Part shown: positions 1 to 4,475 of the stretch, piece by piece
Layout: the number at the start of each line of letters is the position of its first letter
Position numbering within the stretch: the first letter of the stretch is position 1
DNA from: Verrucomicrobiota bacterium
GTDB lineage: Bacteria; Verrucomicrobiota; Verrucomicrobiia; Limisphaerales; JADLHS01
Assembly: GCA_004297495.1 (NCBI GenBank)
Contig: SCTL01000792.1
Span: 1 to 5,026, forward strand
DNA: 5,026 nucleotides
Direction of reading: 5' to 3'
The notes under the pieces: generated by a model
Seen by the model: the letters and a program-made list of their open reading frames with translations, nothing else
Told to the model about the DNA's origin: nothing
The model's database searches: none
Program-made: the position numbers and the translations under genes

Positions 1-374
1 GGATACTGGGTTGGCTTTTCACCTTTGAACGTGCGGAAAATTGTTTCTCCGCTGAAATTTGGAATTCTATAGCTTAGGTTGGCGCTGACGGGAACCCAGT
101 TCCACGACACATTGCCGCGTTCAGTGACAAAAGCGAAATAGTCGTAACCATTTTCATGTGTGATTTCGGCACACCGATAAAGCGTGCAGATAATCACGCG
201 CTCCTGACTCGTATAACCGTTACCCATGAAGCTCGCTTTATAGACCCCGGGTTCGAGTTCCTTGTCCTGATACCCGCCACCACCGAGCATACTGAATTTG
301 TGATAAGGCGTCTCGCACCCTGTGAGCAGCATTGCGAGCATCCCCAAAAGACATCGGCTTGTATTTATTTTCAT
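1..374 (-). CDS. Small lipoprotein, paralogue of the neighbouring gene (3' end missing)
   Basis: This is a partial gene reading leftward from an ATG at 374 down, open for 124 codons to the window edge with no stop. The N-terminus is a short lipoprotein signal peptide: MKINTSR, a hydrophobic stretch, then the lipobox LTGC with Cys20 as the predicted lipidated residue. The mature part begins CETPY and carries MGNGYTS (about 50-56), YRCAEIT (66-72) and ENGYDYFAF (74-82). The same blocks occur in the upstream gene, and they resemble small lipoproteins annotated as the CC0125/CC1285 family, whose function is unknown to me. It should be a membrane-anchored envelope protein. It follows the upstream gene by 22 bp on the same strand, so the two are probably one operon. 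No clear Shine-Dalgarno sequence precedes the ATG. After about residue 84 the sequence no longer matches its paralogue. No function can be assigned. Confidence 0.8.
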   Translation of the reverse strand, partial: MKINTSRCLLGMLAMLLTGCETPYHKFSMLGGGGYQDKELEPGVYKASFMGNGYTSQERVIICTLYRCAEITHENGYDYFAFVTERGNVSWNWVPVSANLSYRIPNFSGETIFRTFKGEKPTQY

Positions 375-396
375 GTTTGGCTGGTAGCTGTGGGTT

Positions 397-828
397 TCAT
401 TTCGACAGGAGAACCTTCTTATATTCTTTCGCATTGGGTGCGTTCTTTTGGAGAACCTGATGGGCATCGAAGGCTGCTGGATTGCCAGCAGGCAAGTCGC
501 CTTTGAAAGTATTGATGTCAGCTTGCATTCCTCCTCCCGTGTCGTGTTTCTTGAGAAGCTCGAAATCGTCGTATTTCTGAATGACAAAGTAATCATGGCC
601 GTTGGCGATTGTTACTTCAGCGCAGCGATGCAGGAAAAAAGCGTACTCAGCGTCGCGCGAAGTATAGCCGTTACCACTGAAGAAAACTTGAAAGGTATTT
701 TCGCCGATTTTTTTGTCCCAATAACCGCCCATTCCGCTGAAAGGTTGATAAGGTGTTGCGCAGCCTGCGAGCATGAGAAAAACGAAAACACCCACGCCCG
801 CAATGTAACTAATGCTTTTAATTTTCAT
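397..828 (-). CDS. Small lipoprotein, CC0125/CC1285-like, function unknown
   Basis: The gene encodes a 143-residue protein. It starts with a lipoprotein signal peptide: MKIKS, a hydrophobic segment at about 8-20, then the lipobox LAGC with Cys23 as the lipidation site. The mature protein begins CATPYQPFSG, followed by FSGNGYTS (50-57), HRCAEVT (67-73) and NGHDYFVIQ (76-84). This block order is seen in small lipoproteins named CC0125/CC1285 family, which have no established activity. The C-terminal part (about 85-143) is hydrophilic and Lys-rich, and is not shared with the downstream paralogue. The ATG at 828 is chosen because it gives a complete signal peptide; the sequence before it (GAAAGC, then CTAAACC) is at best a poor ribosome site. 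A CATAAT-like -10 hexamer lies at 867-872 on the minus strand without a good -35. Base composition is more AT-rich than that of the plus-strand genes to the right. Confidence 0.85.
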   Translation of the reverse strand: MKIKSISYIAGVGVFVFLMLAGCATPYQPFSGMGGYWDKKIGENTFQVFFSGNGYTSRDAEYAFFLHRCAEVTIANGHDYFVIQKYDDFELLKKHDTGGGMQADINTFKGDLPAGNPAAFDAHQVLQKNAPNAKEYKKVLLSK

Positions 829-1122
829 GGTTTAGCTTTCGGTTTTTGCTCGAGAGTTGCCTGCTGATTATGGTTCGTTTTTCGGACTTTGCGCCTGTAA
901 GAATTCGTTGTCCAGAGGATTTTTTATGATCAAAAATTTCGCCGCAACACCGCCCTATTGGAGCGCGACCGGTCCCCGGGCGCAGCGGTTGCGACAGCGT
1001 GGGAGGCTTGAGATTTCCGGCGCCACCCCGCGTTCGGGCTCGCTGCGAGCGGGGACCGCTCGCGCGCCGGTCAGCATCGGTTTAAGCTTGTCACACGCCT
1101 CGCGTCGCCTTTCCCTTCCCGG
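829..1122. other. Intergenic region between divergent transcription units
   Basis: No convincing gene lies in these 294 bases. The left part (829-955) is AT-rich and should hold the promoter of the minus-strand lipoprotein pair; a CATAAT-like -10 on the minus strand at 867-872 is the only element visible, and no matching -35 is found. The right part changes abruptly to very GC-rich sequence and contains the inverted repeat at 960-1068. A TTGTCA hexamer at 1088-1093 could be a -35 for the pgsA-like gene, but no good -10 follows it. The plus-strand reading frame through the hairpin that ends at the GTG start shows no protein-like features. Confidence 0.5.
960..1068. repeat. Long imperfect inverted repeat (probable interspersed hairpin element)
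   Basis: Two 26-base arms, 960-985 and 1043-1068, are inverted copies of each other with 22 of 26 positions matching. They share the cores GCGCGA and CGGTCCCCG, and enclose a 57-base centre. The arms begin with GGAGCGCG and end with GCGCGCC. A GC-rich stem starting GGAGCGCG and placed between genes is typical of the short palindromic elements I associate with Verrucomicrobiota genomes; that link is from memory and not tested. It encodes no transposase, so it would be a REP- or MITE-like passive element or a transcript-end structure. It has no U-tract, so it is unlikely to be a simple intrinsic terminator. Confidence 0.7.
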
Positions 1123-1725
1123 GTGACCACTGCGAACAAAGTCACCATCGGACGCATCCTGCTGATCCCGTTTTTCGTCGGGGCGACGCTTTACTACGTG
1201 AAGACCGGCAACGAAATCCATCGGCTCACGGCGTTGCTCTGTTTCGCGGTGGCCGCGATCTGCGACGGCGTGGATGGCTACATCGCGCGCCGTTACAACC
1301 AGCGGAGTGAACTCGGCACGATCCTCGATCCGCTCGCGGACAAATTGCTGCTCGTGTCCGGCGTGGTGCTGTTGAGTTTCGATCACGGCGAACGGCTCGG
1401 GCAGATTCCGCTGTGGCTGACGATCACGATCATTGGCCGCGATCTGTTGATTCTGGCGGGACTCGTCGTCATCCATCTCACCGTGGGCAAAGTGAAAGTG
1501 CATCCACGCATCGTCGGCAAGATGGCCACAGTGTTGCAGATGGTTGCGGTGTTGTGGATTTTGCTGAAGTGGGACGCGGCGTGGGGCGAACGCTGGCTGC
1601 GCGTCTGGACGCTCGGCGCGGCGGGCTGCACGGCGGTCTCGGGGCTTTGGTATGTCTGGGACGGCGTGAAGCAACTGAGTTCGAGTCCGAAGAGTTCGCC
1701 CGGCGACCAGTCCCGGAAGGCGTGA
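1123..1725 (+). CDS. pgsA: CDP-alcohol phosphatidyltransferase, likely phosphatidylglycerophosphate synthase
   Basis: The protein (200 residues) belongs to the integral-membrane CDP-alcohol phosphatidyltransferase family. The likely reaction is transfer of a phosphatidyl group from CDP-diacylglycerol to sn-glycerol 3-phosphate, giving phosphatidylglycerol phosphate in the cytoplasmic membrane. The full signature DxxDGxxAR-x8-GxxxDxxxD is present as Asp48, Asp51, Gly52, Ala55, Arg56, Gly65, Asp69 and Asp73; the aspartates bind the catalytic metal ions. The N-terminal NKVTIGRILLIPFF and the later IIGRD (103-107) and GKMATVLQ (132-139) also fit PgsA. About six hydrophobic segments are visible (roughly 9-27, 35-47, 75-86, 97-118, 133-150 and 160-177). 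The start is GTG at 1123: no ATG lies in frame between the stop at 1009 and this codon, and the PgsA-like N-terminus begins here. No Shine-Dalgarno sequence is visible. A related family member acting on another alcohol cannot be excluded. Confidence 0.86.
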   Translation: MTTANKVTIGRILLIPFFVGATLYYVKTGNEIHRLTALLCFAVAAICDGVDGYIARRYNQRSELGTILDPLADKLLLVSGVVLLSFDHGERLGQIPLWLTITIIGRDLLILAGLVVIHLTVGKVKVHPRIVGKMATVLQMVAVLWILLKWDAAWGERWLRVWTLGAAGCTAVSGLWYVWDGVKQLSSSPKSSPGDQSRKA

Positions 1726-1734
1726 AGATTTTCT

Positions 1735-1762
1735 ATTTACGATTTACGAATCACGATTTACG
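1735..1762 (+). repeat. Four-unit tandem heptamer ATTTACG just before the bcp start
   Basis: Four head-to-tail 7-base units fill the pgsA-bcp spacer: ATTTACG (1735-1741), ATTTACG (1742-1748), AATCACG (1749-1755) and ATTTACG (1756-1762). Three are identical and one differs at two positions. The array ends three bases before the ATG of the peroxiredoxin gene and so occupies the place where a Shine-Dalgarno sequence would be expected. It is AT-rich within GC-rich surroundings. It could be a slippage-prone spacer or a small interspersed repeat; its function is unknown. Confidence 0.85.
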
Positions 1763-1765
1763 CGC

Positions 1766-2242
1766 ATGGCCACTGAACTGAATCTCAAGTTGAAGGAAGG
1801 GGACGAAGCCCCGGCGTTCACCGCCGCGACCAACGGCGGCGGCCAGGTTTCGCTGGCCGACTTCAAAGGAAGAAACGTCATCCTGTATTTCTATCCGCGC
1901 GACGACACGCCGGGTTGCACGAAGGAGGCGTGCGCGTTCCGGGATCACTTCGCCGATTTCAAGAAGCGCGGCGCGGTGGTGCTGGGTGTGAGCACCGACG
2001 CCGTGAAGTCGCACGACAAGTTTGTGGAGAAATTCAAACTGCCCTTCACGTTGCTCGCGGATGAGGACAAGAAAATCGTCGAGGCTTACGGCGTGTGGGG
2101 ACAGAAAAGTTTCATGGGCCGGAAATATCTTGGCACGCATCGGGTCACGTTTTTGATCGGCCCGGACGGGCGGATCAAAAAAATCTGGCCGAAGGTGAAA
2201 CCGGAGGAACACGCGCAGGAAGTGCTGGCGGCGTTGGACTGA
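1766..2242 (+). CDS. bcp: Peroxiredoxin, Bcp/PrxQ subfamily (thiol peroxidase)
   Basis: This 158-residue cytoplasmic thiol peroxidase reduces hydrogen peroxide and organic hydroperoxides with electrons from thioredoxin or a similar donor. The length is normal for the family. The thioredoxin-like fold opens with KEGDEAPAFTA (10-20). The active site is YPRDDTPGCTKEAC: Thr48, the peroxidatic Cys51 and, five residues on, the resolving Cys56, which is the helix-type disulphide spacing of PrxQ/Bcp. The supporting Arg126 lies in GTHRVTFLIGPDG, and GVSTD (74-78) matches the conserved strand. The ATG at 1766 gives the standard N-terminus; no Shine-Dalgarno sequence precedes it, and a heptamer repeat sits there instead. 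It lies 40 bp after pgsA on the same strand and may be read through from it. No intrinsic terminator is seen directly after its stop. Confidence 0.95.
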   Translation: MATELNLKLKEGDEAPAFTAATNGGGQVSLADFKGRNVILYFYPRDDTPGCTKEACAFRDHFADFKKRGAVVLGVSTDAVKSHDKFVEKFKLPFTLLADEDKKIVEAYGVWGQKSFMGRKYLGTHRVTFLIGPDGRIKKIWPKVKPEEHAQEVLAALD

Positions 2243-2281
2243 GCCGCGCGAAGGCCGCCCGCTTGCACCGTGATTCGCGAT

Positions 2282-2335
2282 TTGACACGCGGCGCGGCGT
2301 GGTCAACTTTATGCCCCGGTAATTTAACCCGTTAA
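2282..2335 (+). promoter_or_regulatory. Possible control region of the second peroxiredoxin (-35 hexamer and two palindromes)
   Basis: A perfect TTGACA hexamer lies at 2282-2287; the best -10 (CTTTAT at 2307-2312, 3 of 6 matches, spacing 19) is weak. The hexamer is also the left edge of a near-perfect inverted repeat: TTGACACGC (2282-2290) faces GCGTGGTCAA (2297-2306), with one bulged base and a 6-base centre. A second, shorter palindrome, TTAAC-CC-GTTAA, is at 2324-2335, 24 bases before the ATG. The layout would suit a promoter with a repressor or redox-sensor site, but this is inference from symmetry only. Confidence 0.35.
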
Positions 2336-2344
2336 CCAAACAGA

Positions 2345-2350
2345 TAAGGA
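2345..2350 (+). promoter_or_regulatory. Ribosome binding site of the second peroxiredoxin
   Basis: TAAGGA lies 9 bases before the ATG at 2360. It is the clearest Shine-Dalgarno sequence in the window and supports this start. Other genes here have weak or no such site, which suggests that this gene is translated comparatively well. Confidence 0.75.
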
Positions 2351-2359
2351 TCAACAATT

Positions 2360-2839
2360 ATGGCAATTGCAGTCGGCAGCAAAGCTCCAGATTTCACGCT
2401 CAAGTCCAAAACCGCCACCGGCGTCGTGGACGTAAAGCTCAGCAACAATTTCGGCAAGAAGAACACCGTGGTGCTGTTCTTCCCGCTCGCGTTCACCAGC
2501 GTTTGCACAAAAGAAATGTGCGACATCACCGCCGGCCTGAGCGCGTATTCCAGTTTGAATGCCGACGTGATCGGCATCAGCGTGGACAGCCCGTTTGCGC
2601 AGGAAGCCTGGGCGCAAAAGGAAAAAATCTGGATCACGCTGGCCAGCGATCTCAATAAAACGACAACGAAGGCTTACGACGTGGTGTTCCCGATGCTTGC
2701 GGGCGTGGGCGACACTTCCGCGCGCGCGGCGTTCGTGATTGATAAGAATGGCGTCGTCCAATACGCCGAGCAGACGCCCACGCCGAAGGATTTGCCGAAC
2801 TTCGATGCCGTGAAAGCCGCGCTCGCGAAGCTCAACTGA
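2360..2839 (+). CDS. Peroxiredoxin, AhpE-like, with a second cysteine
   Basis: This 159-residue peroxiredoxin reduces peroxides in the cytoplasm. The N-terminus AVGSKAPDFTLKS is the usual first strand of the fold. The active site is FFPLAFTSVCTKEMC: Thr46 and the peroxidatic Cys49. The supporting Arg122 is in ARAAFVIDKNGVV. The PLAFT motif, GISVDSPF (72-79), W84 and the tail resemble AhpE of actinobacteria more than Bcp. AhpE of Mycobacterium tuberculosis is a one-cysteine enzyme as I recall it, but here Cys54 lies five residues after Cys49, the spacing used for the resolving cysteine in PrxQ/Bcp, so a two-cysteine mechanism is plausible. The ATG at 2360 is backed by TAAGGA. It stands 117 bp after bcp, with its own possible control region before it and a strong terminator after it, so it is probably mainly monocistronic. 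The subfamily is less certain than the enzyme class. Confidence 0.93.
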   Translation: MAIAVGSKAPDFTLKSKTATGVVDVKLSNNFGKKNTVVLFFPLAFTSVCTKEMCDITAGLSAYSSLNADVIGISVDSPFAQEAWAQKEKIWITLASDLNKTTTKAYDVVFPMLAGVGDTSARAAFVIDKNGVVQYAEQTPTPKDLPNFDAVKAALAKLN

Positions 2840-2862
2840 TCTGCCTCAACCAAACCAGTGCG

Positions 2863-2892
2863 AGGACGCCGGCAACGGCGTCCTTTGCTTTT
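2863..2892 (+). terminator. Intrinsic terminator after the AhpE-like peroxiredoxin
   Basis: A 9-bp perfect stem (AGGACGCCG at 2863-2871 against CGGCGTCCT at 2876-2884) closes on a GCAA tetraloop (2872-2875), which is of the stable GNRA type. It is followed by a T-rich tail, TTGCTTTT. It lies 24 bases after the stop codon at 2839. It also argues against a longer N-terminus for the next gene, since an upstream start would place the terminator inside that coding region. Confidence 0.9.
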
Positions 2893-2965
2893 CCCGGCGA
2901 GCCGCTTGCTGGCCAGTGATTTTTTTCTCGAATTAACGGAAGCTTTCAGGCGTCATGGACTCCAC

Positions 2966-4297
2966 ATGAAACCCATCAAGCGACAAAACGATTTCTCCCG
3001 CCGCCAATTCCTCGCGCTCGCCGGCCTGACCGCCGCCGGGCCGCTGATTCTTCCGGGCTGCGCCACGGGCGCCACCCGACGCCCGCGCGCCTCGGAGCGT
3101 ATCACCGTGGGCGTGATCGGCTGGGGCATGCAAGGCCCGGGCAACACCCGCGCGTTGCTCGGCCACAGCGATTGCCAGGTCGTCGCCGCCTGCGACCTCG
3201 ACCGGCATCACCTCGACGCCGCCGTCAATACCATCAACACGCACTACAAGAACCAGGACTGCAAAGCCTATCACGATTATCGCGAGTTGATCGCCCGCGA
3301 GGACATTGACGCCGTGATGATCGCCGTGCCGGACCACTGGCACGCGCTGATCTCCATCGAAGCCGCCAATCATGGCAAAGACATTTACGGCGAAAAGCCG
3401 CTCGCCAAAACCATCGCCGAACAACAAGCCATCGTCCGCGCCGTGCAGCGCAACAAAATCATCTGGCAAACCGGTTCGTGGCAGCGTTCGGAAAAAAATT
3501 TCCGCTACGCCGCCGAGATCGTCCGCAACGGATTGATCGGCAAAGTCACGCGTGTCGAAGTCGGCCTGCCCGCGGGCCACAACGATTTTGCGAAGACCGG
3601 CGACAAAATGACTGTGACCGACCCACCCGCGAACCTTGATTACGAAACCTGGATCGGGCCGGCGCAGATGCAGCCCTACATCGAAGGCCGCGTCCACATG
3701 AACTGGCGCTGGAATTACAACACTGGCGGCGGACAGTTGCTCGACTGGATCGGCCATCATTGCGACATCGCGCATTGGGGATTGGACTTCGACCGCAGCG
3801 GCCCGGGCGAAATCGAAGGGGTCGGTGAGTTTCCGCCCGCCGACGCCATTTGGAACACGTGCACGAAGTACCGCATCACCGCCAAATATCCGCGTGACAT
3901 CGAGTTCACCATCGCTGGCGGCCACAAGGACATTCAAGGCGGCACGAAATGGATCGGCACGGACGGCTGGGTGCGCGTCAATCGCGGTAATCTGCTCGAG
4001 GCGTCGAATCCCGATTGGACGGAAGCGCGCGAATTGCCGGAGAAGCTGCGCAAGGTGAAACTCTACGATTCCTCCAACCACTCGCGCAATTTTCTGGACT
4101 GCATCAAGTCCCGCAAACCGACGATCACCCCCGTCGAGACCGCGCATCACTCCGCCATCCCCGGCCATCTCGGCCTGATCGCGATGCGCGTCGGTCGAAA
4201 GATCAAATGGGACGTGAAGAAGGAAATCATTCTGGACGACCCCGAGGCGAGCAAACTCCTGACCCGCGACTATCGCGCGCCGTATCACTTCGCCTGA
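2966..4297 (+). CDS. Gfo/Idh/MocA family oxidoreductase with Tat signal peptide
   Basis: This is a predicted NAD(P)-dependent sugar or polyol oxidoreductase of 443 residues; its substrate cannot be read from the sequence. The N-terminus is a twin-arginine signal: SRRQFLALAGL at 11-21, a hydrophobic core to about 29, then LPGCATG, with Cys32 possibly lipidated although Pro at that lipobox position is unusual. The Rossmann fold begins ITVGVIGWGMQG with Gly52, Gly54 and Gly57. PDHWH (122-126) and EKP (143-145, with the conserved Lys144) follow. The C-terminal domain has GGGQLLDWIGHHCDIAHW (254-271), containing Asp260, His264 and Asp267 as candidate catalytic positions. The ATG at 2966 is preferred over an in-frame GTG at 2858 because the Tat motif starts just after it and the longer form would run through a terminator. 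No strong Shine-Dalgarno sequence is seen. Terminators on both sides suggest a single-gene unit. Families of this kind are numerous in Verrucomicrobiota and Planctomycetota. Confidence 0.92.
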   Translation: MKPIKRQNDFSRRQFLALAGLTAAGPLILPGCATGATRRPRASERITVGVIGWGMQGPGNTRALLGHSDCQVVAACDLDRHHLDAAVNTINTHYKNQDCKAYHDYRELIAREDIDAVMIAVPDHWHALISIEAANHGKDIYGEKPLAKTIAEQQAIVRAVQRNKIIWQTGSWQRSEKNFRYAAEIVRNGLIGKVTRVEVGLPAGHNDFAKTGDKMTVTDPPANLDYETWIGPAQMQPYIEGRVHMNWRWNYNTGGGQLLDWIGHHCDIAHWGLDFDRSGPGEIEGVGEFPPADAIWNTCTKYRITAKYPRDIEFTIAGGHKDIQGGTKWIGTDGWVRVNRGNLLEASNPDWTEARELPEKLRKVKLYDSSNHSRNFLDCIKSRKPTITPVETAHHSAIPGHLGLIAMRVGRKIKWDVKKEIILDDPEASKLLTRDYRAPYHFA

Positions 4298-4322
4298 ACT
4301 GAAGCCAGCGTGTGCTCCCCAC

Positions 4323-4355
4323 AAGACCGCGTCCGCCCGACGCGGTCTTTTTTTT
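4323..4355 (+). terminator. Intrinsic terminator after the oxidoreductase
   Basis: An 11-bp perfect stem, AAGACCGCGTC (4323-4333) against GACGCGGTCTT (4339-4349), with a 5-base loop, runs into eight consecutive T (4348-4355). This is a textbook factor-independent terminator 25 bases after the stop codon. It separates the oxidoreductase from aconitase. Confidence 0.95.
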
Positions 4356-4400
4356 GGACTGACGCCGCGCGCCGCGCACGCAACCCTTCCGACACGCGCA

Positions 4401-4434
4401 GAAGCTTGACGGGCGCGCGCGCAAGCTTCATCGT
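4401..4434 (+). promoter_or_regulatory. Perfect inverted repeat overlapping a possible acnA promoter
   Basis: GAAGCTTG (4401-4408) is repeated in exact inverted form as CAAGCTTC (4422-4429), with 13 GC-rich bases between, centred about 60 bases before the acnA ATG. A -35-like TTGACG (4406-4411) starts within the left arm; 17 bases later CATCGT (4429-4434) is a weak -10. If this promoter is real, a dimeric regulator bound to the repeat would cover it. Alternatively the repeat could be an mRNA hairpin in the leader. The symmetry is seen; the role is inferred. Confidence 0.4.
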
Positions 4435-4475
4435 TTCCGCTCTGTTGGCCGCCAAATCCGGCCCGGAAAAACTTT

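Noticed and set aside
156..867. Two overlapping plus-strand reading frames (156-506 and 448-867)
   Set aside because: The minus strand here encodes two related lipoproteins with matching lipoboxes and conserved blocks. The plus-strand translations share no such pattern.
857..1126. Plus-strand frame of 89 codons whose TGA overlaps the pgsA GTG
   Set aside because: The overlap looks like translational coupling, but the frame runs through the inverted repeat and its translation (rich in Arg, Ser, Ala and Gly) has no domain-like features. The start region belongs to the upstream area of the minus-strand lipoprotein.
955..1674. Minus-strand reading frame of 239 codons opposite pgsA
   Set aside because: The opposite strand carries the full CDP-alcohol phosphatidyltransferase signature. 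The antisense product is hydrophilic, rich in His, Arg and Gln, and matches no family that I recognise.
2858..2965. N-terminal extension of the oxidoreductase starting at a GTG
   Set aside because: The extra 36 residues precede the Tat motif, which would then no longer be near the N-terminus, and their DNA contains the intrinsic terminator at 2863-2892.
4401..4429. An iron-responsive-element-like hairpin in the acnA leader
   Set aside because: The arms are only 8 bp with a 13-base GC-rich spacer, and I see no CAGUG-type loop or bulged C. Calling it an IRE would go beyond the evidence.
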